Below, one piece after another: positions 18,963 to 27,280 of a DNA stretch of 64,000 nucleotides. The position numbers and the translations under genes are program-made. Source of the DNA: Tolypothrix sp. PCC 7910. Lineage in GTDB: Bacteria > Cyanobacteriota > Cyanobacteriia > Cyanobacteriales > Nostocaceae. The notes under the pieces are model-generated. The model was not told the origin of the DNA. It saw nothing but the letters and a program-made list of their open reading frames with translations, and ran no database searches. The DNA is taken from assembly GCF_011769525.1 (NCBI RefSeq), contig NZ_CP050440.1, positions 3,349,501 through 3,413,500 of the forward strand, given 5' to 3'. The first letter of the stretch is position 1; every line of letters starts with the position of its first letter.

Positions 18963-19748
18963 ATGGTAGTAAAAGTACAACATAGAAGAAATTTAAAACA
19001 ATTTTCAATTGGGCGCTATTTCTCCGTATTTCTGCTTTTTGGGCAAGTTTTGCTCCATTTCATCCAAGGAAAAACCTATCATCGAAAAATTCTGGAACAT
19101 ATGGTGACTGCGGGGCCAGCTTCTCTGTGTCCAGTTCTGCTAGTCAGCAGTTTTGCGGGTATGATTTTCACCATCCAAACAGCCAGAGAATTAGTGCAGT
19201 TTGGTGCTGTGAGTGCCGTAGGAGGAGCCTTTGCACTAGCTTTTTGCAGAGAATTGGCTCCCATTTTGTCTGCTAGCATCATCGCTGGACAAGTAGGTTC
19301 AGCCTTTGCAGCAGAAATAGGCGCAATGCGAGTCACAGACCAAATTGATGCGCTACATATGCTGAGAACAGATCCAATTGATTATCTAGTACTCCCTAGA
19401 GTCATTGCTTGCTGTTTAATGACACCATTATTAACAATTTTTGGGTTACTAACTGGCATTATCGGTGGAATTTTTGCCGCATCGCAGTTTTATCAGATTA
19501 TGCCAGAGACATTTTTAGAGTCAGTCAGAAGTTTTTTAACCCCTGCAGATTTATGGATTGTTTTACTCAAAGGCTTTCTGTTTGGAGCTATAGTTGCTGT
19601 CAATGGTTGTAGTTGGGGTCTCACTACTAGAGGTGGAGCAAAAGAAGTAGGAGAATCAGCCACCACAGCAGTTGTAACTACTTGGGTGTCAATTTTTATG
19701 ATGGATTTCTTCTTGTCTGTATTGTTTTTTGAGAAACCAACGTTTTAA
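18963..19748 (+). CDS. MlaE family ABC transporter permease
   Basis: A 261-residue membrane protein of the MlaE/YrbE family, permease of ABC systems that move lipids between inner and outer membranes. The family core is clear: ELAPILSASIIAGQVGSAFAAEIGAMRVTDQIDAL (about 97-131), with five or six hydrophobic helices. The AVNGCSWGLTTRGGAKEVGESAT segment near the C-terminus is also typical. GAGGGG precedes the ATG by 8-9 bases, which supports the start. No ATPase or MCE substrate-binding gene is adjacent, as is usual in cyanobacteria where these genes are scattered. Confidence 0.9.
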   Translation: MVVKVQHRRNLKQFSIGRYFSVFLLFGQVLLHFIQGKTYHRKILEHMVTAGPASLCPVLLVSSFAGMIFTIQTARELVQFGAVSAVGGAFALAFCRELAPILSASIIAGQVGSAFAAEIGAMRVTDQIDALHMLRTDPIDYLVLPRVIACCLMTPLLTIFGLLTGIIGGIFAASQFYQIMPETFLESVRSFLTPADLWIVLLKGFLFGAIVAVNGCSWGLTTRGGAKEVGESATTAVVTTWVSIFMMDFFLSVLFFEKPTF

Positions 19749-19904
19749 ATAATGCGTCATTCGTCATTCGTCATTCGGAATTTGAATGAGTTGGGGCGTA
19801 AATCCGCAACTCATTCAATACCAAAATCTGATGATTTGGTGTCTGTTATTTGGGGTTTGATAATGGGTAATAGATAATTTGTCCCCTTGTCCCCTTGTCC
19901 CTCA

Positions 19905-21467
19905 TCACCCAGCTACCGCCAAAGGCTTCGGTGTTTCAACTCTCCGCCGCACGGATTGTCCTGTCAGCAATTCCGCTACATCCATACCGTTACCAATTAC
20001 GCCAGGTACGCTGGGATAGCCTGCACTCGCACCTACTAAGAACAGATTCGGCAATTCTGTTGTATATCCCAAGCGCTCTAAGCCTACTTGTTTAGGCACT
20101 AACTTCGCACCATAAATATTACCCTGGGGTTGTCCAAGATAAAATTCACTGGTAGTAGGTGTACCGTAAATTTTCATCCGAGCATACTTGTCTACATCGG
20201 GAATTAAATCGCGGACACTGGTCATTACTTGCTGATAAACTTCCCGCTTTTTCGCCTTATAGCCTTTGGGGTCGTGTTTGTGTAGATATTCAAAAGGTTC
20301 ATAAGGGCAAACTGTGGCAATTTCTAGAATATGATGCCCTGGTGGCCCCATGCCTGGTTCTTGAGACTTCATTGTTGGACAAGAAAGGAAAATCCACGGA
20401 TGGCTAAGTTCTCCTGCAAGTTGTTGTTGATATTCTTGATTGAGATCGCCTGTGGGATAGTACCAAATATTCCAGTTACCAATACCGTAGCGTTCTGGCT
20501 CAAAGCGGCTATCTAAACCTAAGTAGATATTAAAAGCACTAGCTGAATATTCGTAGCCTGTTAAGCGTTGACGTTCCTTGTGGCTCAAAGCTTCAACATC
20601 ATGCATCAACTCTACTGTTAATTTCGGGTCTAGGTCGCTGATATAAGCTTTACGCGCGCTGTAGGTGATACCATCGGCAATGACGCTGTGGATAGTGTTG
20701 TGACTAACTTGAATATGTTCTACAGGTGTTGAGTATTGAATTACGCCTCCACCAGCTGTAATTGCTTCGGTAATGCTATCTACAAAGTGTTTGAAGTGAT
20801 GTTTTGGATAGTAAGCTCCCTCGGAATAGTCCCAAACTAGGGAGGTGTGGGTAATAAGAGCAATTTCATTGGGTGGTAATGCATAATCACCACTTTGTCC
20901 TGCTAATACAGCTTGCAGTTTGGGTGACAAGCCAACATGGTTATACAAATTTTGTAGAGTCCAATTCCGCTTCCAGAAGAGATTCCAGTATTTTGGTAAC
21001 TTCAACCAATCCGACCATTTACGGTCAAACCAGCGCACTTCTTGAACTAAGGTACGAATTTCTTGATGGAGTTGCTTAATTTCATCGCAGTAGCGGTTAA
21101 TGGCTCGTTGTTCTTCAGAAAAGCTAGTCAGCAAGGCTTGACGCAGATTTTCCCATCCCAATGGAATTGCAAAATTCGCTTCTGGTGTAATTACTCGGTC
21201 AATGCAGTCTGGATTTAGGCTGTTAAACGGTACATCCCGTTCGATGTAATTGAGAAATTGGTTGATAGTCTTACCCGAACCACATTGAGAAATATAATGC
21301 ACATCCGCGCAAAAGCTGTATTCTCCATAATCAAAGGTATGACAGCAGCCGCCTGGTAAGTAATGTTTTTCTAAAACTACTACTCGGTATCCTTGCTTGG
21401 TTAAACAGGCTGCTGCTGACAGTCCACCTAACCCAGCTCCTAAAATCACATAATCAAAGATTTCCAT
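19905..21467 (-). CDS. CrtI-like NAD(P)/FAD-dependent oxidoreductase
   Basis: A 520-residue flavoprotein of the phytoene desaturase/carotenoid isomerase/retinol saturase superfamily. The FAD motif is VILGAGLGGLSAAACL (7-22), then VVLEKHYLPGGCCHTF (about 30-45). The C-terminal FAD segment LFLVGASAGYPSVPGVIGNGMDVAELL is intact. It would oxidise, isomerise or saturate an isoprenoid or similar hydrophobic substrate. It is not a clear match to cyanobacterial CrtP, CrtQ or CrtH, so I give no symbol. AGAGGAG lies nine bases upstream of the ATG. A MITE-like element is inserted 93 bp upstream of the start. Confidence 0.82.
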   Translation of the reverse strand: MEIFDYVILGAGLGGLSAAACLTKQGYRVVVLEKHYLPGGCCHTFDYGEYSFCADVHYISQCGSGKTINQFLNYIERDVPFNSLNPDCIDRVITPEANFAIPLGWENLRQALLTSFSEEQRAINRYCDEIKQLHQEIRTLVQEVRWFDRKWSDWLKLPKYWNLFWKRNWTLQNLYNHVGLSPKLQAVLAGQSGDYALPPNEIALITHTSLVWDYSEGAYYPKHHFKHFVDSITEAITAGGGVIQYSTPVEHIQVSHNTIHSVIADGITYSARKAYISDLDPKLTVELMHDVEALSHKERQRLTGYEYSASAFNIYLGLDSRFEPERYGIGNWNIWYYPTGDLNQEYQQQLAGELSHPWIFLSCPTMKSQEPGMGPPGHHILEIATVCPYEPFEYLHKHDPKGYKAKKREVYQQVMTSVRDLIPDVDKYARMKIYGTPTTSEFYLGQPQGNIYGAKLVPKQVGLERLGYTTELPNLFLVGASAGYPSVPGVIGNGMDVAELLTGQSVRRRVETPKPLAVAG

Positions 21468-21559
21468 TTCGGACTCCTCTGGTAATCTTGATATTTCTTG
21501 ATTTCGGCGATATGGTTTTTGATTGCTGTTTTTTCACAGCAAAAATATGCAAATTCTCA

Positions 21560-21830
21560 CAGGACTTACGCAACTGGCACAGTGATCCTCTGGGATAAGA
21601 GTCAAGAGTCAAGAGTCAAGGGTCAAAAATTTAGGTTTTTTGGACTCTTGACATTTGAACGCCAGTTCACTCAACGGAGGGAACCTCCCTTCGGGTGAAT
21701 CCTTCGGATACGCTACGCGAGCGCCAGTCGCCTACGGAGGGAAACCCTCCTGCAGCGCTGGTCTCACCGCACGTGACTGGCTCCCCTGGACAAACCCAAA
21801 CGAAAAAAATATGACACTTGCGTAAGTCCT
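21560..21830. mobile_element. MITE-like 271-bp element with 7-bp flanking direct repeat
   Basis: AGGACTTACGCAA (21561-21573) and TTGCGTAAGTCCT (21818-21830) are exact 13-bp inverted ends; the next seven bases also largely match (CTGGCAC and GTGTCAT). ATTCTCA stands on both outer sides (21553-21559 and 21831-21837), a likely target duplication. The inside has AGAGTCA repeats and GGAGGGAACCTCCC-type hairpins but no gene. A lone copy of one end is at 6404-6415. Confidence 0.72.
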
Positions 21831-22021
21831 ATTCTCAGTATTGATTCATCTGGCTGTTAGATTTTCACTGCATCTACATTGAAGACTGGGTAAAAAATAA
21901 AATTAGCGCCGATGAACTATTGAGCATACAAACAAAATTTTTTAATTGCCTCAGCTAGCTATAAACAATCACCAACTGAGCATTAAGAAATCGACGGCTT
22001 TTTATGAAATCAGCCGGATTG

Positions 22022-22250
22022 TATTAAACTGCAATTATTAAGCGATCGCAGCAACTATTGCGAGGGTAAGTAGTCTCTTTCCAGTCAAGTAGAAACCTAG
22101 CCTTGGAAAACACTTAAATTACCCTATGCTTTGCCTGGTAAGGGCTACAAGAAATCTAAAAACTCTTAATTCTCATAGTAGATGCTTAATGTCTTTAGCT
22201 TAACAAAAATAGTAAGATTTATTAGTTAAGCTTGATTATTTTTCGTTTTT
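22022..22250 (+). ncRNA. Candidate structured RNA A with terminator
   Basis: TATTAA at 22022-22027 could be a -10 box. AGGGTAA (22063-22069) pairs with TTACCCT (22119-22125), enclosing TTTCCA/TGGAAA (22078-22109). The stretch ends in AGCTTAAC/GTTAAGCT (22197-22232) followed by TGATTATTTTTCGTTTTT, a plus-strand terminator. There is no reading frame. The nested stems recall regulatory RNAs but no family is recognised. Confidence 0.38.
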
Positions 22251-22391
22251 CTTAACAAAAGTCCGTAAACCTATCATTTGCTCAAACTTGCAATCGTAAA
22301 TACAGCTAAATGTTTAAAACTGAAAAAAGAGGAAATTTCTAATAGCTGAAAATCTAAAAATTCCCCTTTCATCTATAGAAAATTGTGTTAA

Positions 22392-22620
22392 TATAATAGT
22401 GGAATTGCGAAGAACCTCTCAAATAGGTGGAAGTGGCGACACCCTAACCACAAGGTTTTATTAAGAGTCATGCCAAACCAATAGCTTAGGAAGAAGCGAC
22501 TACGGGAGGTTCAGAGATAAATGCAAGACCTGTAAACATAAACTCGTTATGGAGGCAATGTTGGATCAAATTGGCTCACAGATATGAGGGGTCTGGTTAC
22601 TAATAACTAGACCCCTCTAC
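22392..22620 (+). ncRNA. Candidate structured RNA B with promoter and terminator
   Basis: A perfect TATAAT (22392-22397) is followed by about 220 bases without a reading frame, ending in GAGGGGTCT/AGACCCCTC (22586-22617) with an inner GTTA/TAAC. GAACCTC (from 22412) can pair with GAGGTTC (near 22511), with TTGC/GCAA outside it, and CCTAA/TTAGG and GGTTT/AAACC inside, leaving an open middle. A closing stem, open bubble and apical arm recall 6S RNA, but I cannot confirm that from sequence alone. No protein gene on the plus strand follows. Confidence 0.48.
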
Positions 22621-22773
22621 TTATTGATGGGTATCAGCCTTTTGTTCCTGTTGACTTCATGGTTGTACTAGTACCGCAGTGCGGAAGTCAAAAGTCAAAA
22701 CCTGCTACAAGTTACTTTATACACCTGTAGCAAGCAAGATGTAGAAACCACAAATCTTTTGGACTTTCAAACT

Positions 22774-23709
22774 CTACAAAAAGTTTGTTTCTGCCAAAAA
22801 CTCTACAATCGCTGCATTGACTTCCTTTGCAGAACCAATTGCGGCATCATGACGGCAGTTACGCAAAATTTTTAACTTCGCATTGGGGAGACATCTATAC
22901 AGTTTCTCTCCATGAGTTACAGGAAACCAATTATCTTGCTCACCCCATAAAACTAGAGTGGGACATTCAATATTACTTAACTTTTTTTGAATTGTACTGA
23001 GCATATTTGGTTTCTCGGTTTGCCAATGCTCAATTTCTCTCGCTGCTATTTGTAAGTCTTCTGCAACTTTTACGAGTGTCCCAGGAATTTCAATAAATGG
23101 GTAGGAGATCCAATAAATATCTTCTTGGGTTAATACTGATGGATCGAATAGCACCTGTCGCCGCTCTATTGCCATAATTTCTCTAAATAGAGGTGCGAAG
23201 AAATATGCTAGACGTAAGCTGTCAATTGTTTGGATAACTTCTAACGGCGTTTGTGATAGTATCCACATTGCCCAATGCGGCAATTTTTCTGCAAAAATTG
23301 GCACATTGACAACTACTAACCGCCCTACCAATTCAGGATATTCTTGAGCCAGAGAAAGAGAAACTAAGGCACCTAAAGATTCTGCTACAATCACTGGCGG
23401 TTCATCACATAACTCCTGAACTATACGTGCTAATTCCAGAACTTGATGACCGTTATCTTCTCTTCTAAATACAGGTTTTTCGGAAAAACCAAAGCCTTTG
23501 GCATCAAAACAAATTACCCGGAAATATTTAGACAATGGGTCTATACTGTAACGCCAATTATAGCTCCAGTTGCCCATACCATGTAATAAAATGAGTGGCT
23601 TACCTGTACCTTTTTCACCATAAGCAATGTTTACAGGATAACCTTTAGTATCAGTAATAATTAAACTTTGTCGCCCTTGAGGAAAAGTAGCCTGCCACCA
23701 ATCTTTCAT
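22774..23709 (-). CDS. Alpha/beta fold hydrolase
   Basis: A 311-residue hydrolase. The oxyanion-hole motif LLHGMGNW is at about 41-48, the nucleophile elbow AESLGA puts Ser at 111, the acid is probably D in WGEQDNWFP (about 255-262) and the histidine is in NCRHDAAIG (about 285-293). The cap region is mostly helical. The substrate is unknown; relatives include haloalkane dehalogenase-like and ester hydrolases. It is the last of three same-strand genes (YihY-type, DUF4112, hydrolase) with a 20-bp gap to the DUF4112 gene, which suggests co-transcription. Confidence 0.85.
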   Translation of the reverse strand: MKDWWQATFPQGRQSLIITDTKGYPVNIAYGEKGTGKPLILLHGMGNWSYNWRYSIDPLSKYFRVICFDAKGFGFSEKPVFRREDNGHQVLELARIVQELCDEPPVIVAESLGALVSLSLAQEYPELVGRLVVVNVPIFAEKLPHWAMWILSQTPLEVIQTIDSLRLAYFFAPLFREIMAIERRQVLFDPSVLTQEDIYWISYPFIEIPGTLVKVAEDLQIAAREIEHWQTEKPNMLSTIQKKLSNIECPTLVLWGEQDNWFPVTHGEKLYRCLPNAKLKILRNCRHDAAIGSAKEVNAAIVEFLAETNFL

Positions 23710-23729
23710 TACTGTAATTAATACCTAAA

Positions 23730-24236
23730 TTAGCCACCAGTGATGGCTTGCCACAGCAATCTAATTAGTATCACAGGTAAGACAACTAAGACAATGGCAA
23801 TTACCAATAATCCAGCTACTAGAGCAAAGATAAATAATCTGTCGGCTTTCTGAGTTTGGCTAGAAAACTTTAAGTTATCTTCTAAAAGCTGAATATTCAT
23901 ACTATTCGCTTTCCAAGCAAAATCAAACAAGTCTCCCAACATGGGGAAAGAGCCTACTAACCCATCTACGATGATATTAAAAACCATTCTGCCAATGGTG
24001 GCTCTTGGTACGCCTAAACGTGCGGCTTCGACAACAATGTAACAAGAAAGCATTACACCTAAAAAATCACCGCCAACAGGTAATAATCCTAAAATTGGAT
24101 CTATCCCAACACCAACCTGTGTACCGGGAATAGTAATAGCATTATCTAAAATTCTACTTAGTTGACGCAGCCGTCTTACTCTAGGAGCCTTAGCATCAGG
24201 TTCAATAATCGGATAGCGAGAAGGTGAATCAGGCAT
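23730..24236 (-). CDS. DUF4112 membrane protein
   Basis: A 168-residue protein of the DUF4112 family. The family pattern is visible: LSRILDNAITIPGTQVGVGIDPILGLLPVGGDFLG (about 26-60), then helices around 60-75 and 90-105 and a strongly hydrophobic C-terminal pair (FIFALVAGLLVIAIVLVVLPVIL). It is an integral membrane protein of unknown function. The gap to the hydrolase downstream is 20 bp and to the YihY-type gene upstream about 60 bp, so all three may form one operon. Confidence 0.85.
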   Translation of the reverse strand: MPDSPSRYPIIEPDAKAPRVRRLRQLSRILDNAITIPGTQVGVGIDPILGLLPVGGDFLGVMLSCYIVVEAARLGVPRATIGRMVFNIIVDGLVGSFPMLGDLFDFAWKANSMNIQLLEDNLKFSSQTQKADRLFIFALVAGLLVIAIVLVVLPVILIRLLWQAITGG

Positions 24237-24296
24237 GAGTGCGATCGCTTGGTTGAATTTGAATAGTTAAGTATTTTACTGCTGTCTATTAAATAA

Positions 24297-25196
24297 TTAA
24301 TTTTGTTTAATCAATTTTGACGATTTGCGTAACTGCATATCCTCACCAACTGTAACGTTTAATTGGTCGCCTACCAGTAGCACAACCGCACTCATCCATA
24401 ACCAAAGCATTAAGACAATCACAGCCCCAACAGCACCATATACTTTATTGTAGTTACCAAAATTAGCTACATAAAGTCGAAATAAAGCCGACAACACTGC
24501 CCAAAAAACAGCTGCTAAACTAGCTCCTGGCATCATTGGTGTACCTGGATTCCAGATACTGGGGCCATAGCGATAGACAAAGCCAAAGGTAAAAGCAACA
24601 ATACTTAAAGCTAAAGGCCAGCGTAAAAGTTGCCAAATATCAAATAAGAAGATTAAAGAATTATTTTCGCTGACTACCATTGCTAAGAGTAAGTCGCTGA
24701 GAAAAACTAAAAATGAAGCTAATACTAAAAGCAACATAGTACCGACTGTTAGCCCTAAAGAAACCAGCTTGGCTTTCCAAAAAGGACGCATTTTTTCTGG
24801 GGGAATTTGATGAATTTGATCTAAGGCTGTCATCGCCGTACTTACCGCACCCGAAGCAGTCCAAATTGCGATCGCAAAACTGATAGAAAACAAACTCCCA
24901 TTTTTGGAATGGGCGATTTCTCGAGAAGCAAAATCCCGAATCAGCACCAGCGCTTCTTCCGGCGCAATTTGACTTACCAGCGCCGCCAGTTGTTTAAAGG
25001 TATCCTGTAAGGATTCTGCAAATAAGCCAATGGCTGTAAAAAAAGCCAGTATTGCCGGAAACAGCGATAACATGGCGTTGAAAGCAATTTCTGAAGAAAG
25101 TCCTAAAAGTCGTCTTTCTAATGTCCTAGCAAACGTTTTTTTGAGGTTACGCCAGGTAAGGTGGCGAAAGAAACGAATAAACCGAGGCTGGTACAT
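24297..25196 (-). CDS. YihY/BrkB family membrane protein
   Basis: A 299-residue integral membrane protein with six hydrophobic helices, of the YihY/BrkB (PF03631) family. Family hallmarks are SSEIAFNAMLSLFPAILAF near the N-terminus, the YRYGPSIWNPG loop, and GAVGAVIVLMLWLWMSAVVLLVGDQLN near the end. The function is not settled; it is often listed as a putative transporter. I start at the ATG at 25196, because the reading frame continues upstream only through simple G-rich repeats that would add a spurious 51-residue leader. Confidence 0.87.
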   Translation of the reverse strand: MYQPRFIRFFRHLTWRNLKKTFARTLERRLLGLSSEIAFNAMLSLFPAILAFFTAIGLFAESLQDTFKQLAALVSQIAPEEALVLIRDFASREIAHSKNGSLFSISFAIAIWTASGAVSTAMTALDQIHQIPPEKMRPFWKAKLVSLGLTVGTMLLLVLASFLVFLSDLLLAMVVSENNSLIFLFDIWQLLRWPLALSIVAFTFGFVYRYGPSIWNPGTPMMPGASLAAVFWAVLSALFRLYVANFGNYNKVYGAVGAVIVLMLWLWMSAVVLLVGDQLNVTVGEDMQLRKSSKLIKQN

Positions 25197-25487
25197 GATT
25201 GTTGGGGACGGGGGATTGGGGATTGGGGAACTCGGGGCCCCCTCTAGGGATAAGGGGTAATGGGGACTGGGGAACTCGGGGCCCCCTCTGGGGATAAGGG
25301 GTAATGGGGATTGGGAGACAAGGGGACAAGGGGAAAGAACAAACACCAATTACCAATTACCAATTACCAATTACCAATTACCAATCACCAATTGCCAATT
25401 ACCAACGCCCAATGCCCCATGCCCTATTCCCTTTTATTTTTAACCTTTGACTCTTGACTTTTACGTTTCGCTGATAACTAATAACTA
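25197..25487. repeat. Tandem repeat cluster
   Basis: Two near-identical units of about 55 bp containing GGGGAACTCGGGGCCCCCTC lie at 25224-25312. They are followed by at least six ACCAATT heptamers (25348-25400) and TAATAACTAATGAC units. All are typical dispersed short repeats of Nostocales intergenic DNA. No gene. Confidence 0.8.
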
Positions 25488-25514
25488 ATGACTATTAACC
25501 AATCAACAATCGCT

Positions 25515-26012
25515 ATGAGTCAAGACTTAACAACGCAATGGTTGAGCGAGATCCAATCTCTCAAACAGCAAATGGTAGAACTTCAGCGCGATCGCGATGC
25601 AGCTTGGGAAAGCGCCCAAAAGTGGCGTAAACTCTACAACACCGAAGCAGAACAACGTCGTACAGATACTCAGTTATCCCAACAGGCGATCGCATCTCTA
25701 AAAGCTGAATTGCAAAAAGTCCAGGGTTTAGACACAGACGCACTCCCTGATGCGATCGCAGCAACTGCTATCCAACAGGAAGTAGCACAGCTGCAATCGG
25801 TAGAAGATTTGAAAACAAAATTAGTTACAGTCATTAAAGAACGCGATCGCCTCTTGCAAGCTTTGAAAACCGAGCAAGACAACCACGCTCAAACCCGCAA
25901 TAATTTAACTACTGCCTTGGGCGATGCGATCGATAGCTGGGCTAGGGAAAAAGTTGGATCTGAACAGGATACACAGGACAATTCTTCTATGGAGTCAATG
26001 GTTAACAGTTAA
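25515..26012 (+). CDS. Conserved coiled-coil protein, unknown function
   Basis: About 165 residues, almost wholly charged and heptad-like (WLSEIQSLKQQMVELQRDRD, then ASLKAELQKVQ and LKTKLVTVIKERDRLLQALK), so a coiled coil is expected. No catalytic motif, signal peptide or membrane segment is visible, hence probably cytoplasmic. I prefer the ATG at 25515 because the in-frame ATG at 25488 lies inside the ACTAATGACTATTA repeat tract. Codon use, with several in-frame GCGATCGC sites, looks native. Confidence 0.65.
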   Translation: MSQDLTTQWLSEIQSLKQQMVELQRDRDAAWESAQKWRKLYNTEAEQRRTDTQLSQQAIASLKAELQKVQGLDTDALPDAIAATAIQQEVAQLQSVEDLKTKLVTVIKERDRLLQALKTEQDNHAQTRNNLTTALGDAIDSWAREKVGSEQDTQDNSSMESMVNS

Positions 26013-26360
26013 TCAGCTAAAACACATTGAGTTTGCATATTAAATTTTATCAATCTCCTGTGGGGCGGGCATCTTCTACCAATTCTCTAATATATGGCTA
26101 CACATAGGGAGCAAGGGGACAATTATCTGTAGCTTGGATTTAGAGAACTGGTAATACCTGCCCTGAGGATGCAACTTAAATGCCAATTAGCTTAGTTCAA
26201 AATTTTTGAATAGTAGCTCCAAACCCATCCAATATTAGGATGGGCAATACCCACCCTACAAAAACCTGAAGCACTAGCTTCTTTTGACTTTGCCCCAGTA
26301 AGGCACAAATAACCGATGATAATAAAATTAATGTTTTAAGAATTTATACAATTTCAGCTC
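26013..26360. other. 350-bp intergenic region with nested repeats
   Basis: TACCAATTCTCTAA (26077-26090) and TTAGAGAACTGGTA (26140-26153) are inverted ends of a 77-bp element, which sits inside a GGGCGGGCATCT...CCTGCCCTG repeat. Further on CCCATCCAATATTAGGATGGG (21 bases, 26226-26246) folds into a hairpin. No gene. Confidence 0.55.
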
Positions 26361-26915
26361 ATGTTACGCCAAATTTCTTTGGGAACCATCGGTTTAACTG
26401 TCGGTGCTATCCTAACCATTGTTGGCTTTGTAGCCTACGCGGCTGATAATGCCACACTCAATCTTGTGGGATTTTTTTACGGCTTTCCTCTATTGTTAGG
26501 AGGATTAGCGCTTAAAGCTAATGAACTCAAGCCCATACCTTTTAGCCAAACTACTACGCCTGAAGTTTTGGCACTGCGCGAACAACAAGCCACTGTCACT
26601 CAAAATAAAATCCGTAAAGATATTACCCGCTATTGCTATGGGCAAAATGCTCATCTTGACAGGGCACTCTCTTTTCTGGGTTTAGGTAAAACAGACGAAG
26701 ACACACCAATTGTCACAGGCTTAAAAGAAAAAGAAATTAATGGAGCTTACGCTTTAATTTTAGAATTTGATTCGCCACTACTCCCAATTGATGCTTGGCA
26801 GCAAAAACAGGAAAAAATGCTCAAATATTTTGGCCCTAATGTTGAGGTTCAAATCACACAGCCAGAAGCAGATAAAATTGAACTAGCACTGATTACTACA
26901 ATTAGTAATTCGTAA
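26361..26915 (+). CDS. DUF2854 family membrane protein
   Basis: A 184-residue protein of the cyanobacterial/plastid DUF2854 family. Two hydrophobic helices form the N-terminus (TIGLTVGAILTIVGFVAYAA and NLVGFFYGFPLLLGGLAL, about residues 8-52), and the remaining 130 residues are soluble with a conserved YGQNAHLDRAL segment. It is probably anchored in the thylakoid or plasma membrane. The function is unknown. It has its own upstream region and no obvious operon partners. Confidence 0.8.
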   Translation: MLRQISLGTIGLTVGAILTIVGFVAYAADNATLNLVGFFYGFPLLLGGLALKANELKPIPFSQTTTPEVLALREQQATVTQNKIRKDITRYCYGQNAHLDRALSFLGLGKTDEDTPIVTGLKEKEINGAYALILEFDSPLLPIDAWQQKQEKMLKYFGPNVEVQITQPEADKIELALITTISNS

Positions 26916-27019
26916 TTTAAATAGAAGCTCCCACTAAATTGTTGATTTAGTGGTCTTCAATCAGTGGAGTTTCAGGCTACCACTGATTTTTAATTTAATA
27001 AGATTATGCTGATGAAAAT

Positions 27020-27280
27020 TTACTTTTCTAAGCGTACTGCATACCACTGTAAATATTTACCTGGCCCTAAATCTAACTCACAGCTTGTATCGATTAAATA
27101 CTGGACTTGAGCTTCTAGCCCATCAATTCTTTGCACATCAGGTGGTAAATCCTCAAAATCGATTTTTTGTAGAACTAACTTAAGCTTTTCTAATAACTCT
27201 GAGGCAGTTAAAAATTGTTCTGGTTGGTTTGTTTCCAAAACAACGTAATTATCTTGTAGATACATTAATGGCTCGGGCAT
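27020..27280 (-). CDS. CRR7-type (chlororespiratory reduction 7) protein
   Basis: An 86-residue protein with the features I associate with the CRR7 family: MYLQDNYVVLETNQPEQFLT near the start and VQYLIDTSCELDLGPGKYLQWYAVRLEK at the end. In plants CRR7 is needed for the chloroplast NDH complex; the cyanobacterial role is less clear. I use the ATG at 27280; a TTG nine codons earlier is a weaker choice because the family begins close to MPEPLMY. No membrane segment. Confidence 0.68.
   Translation of the reverse strand: MPEPLMYLQDNYVVLETNQPEQFLTASELLEKLKLVLQKIDFEDLPPDVQRIDGLEAQVQYLIDTSCELDLGPGKYLQWYAVRLEK

Noticed and set aside
25197-25349. N-terminal extension of the YihY-type protein
   Set aside because: Encoded by tandem GGGG-rich repeats; the family begins near MYQPRFIRF.
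25348-25400. ACCAATT repeats as a CRISPR array
   Set aside because: Units of seven bases without spacers; typical short tandem repeats of Nostocales.
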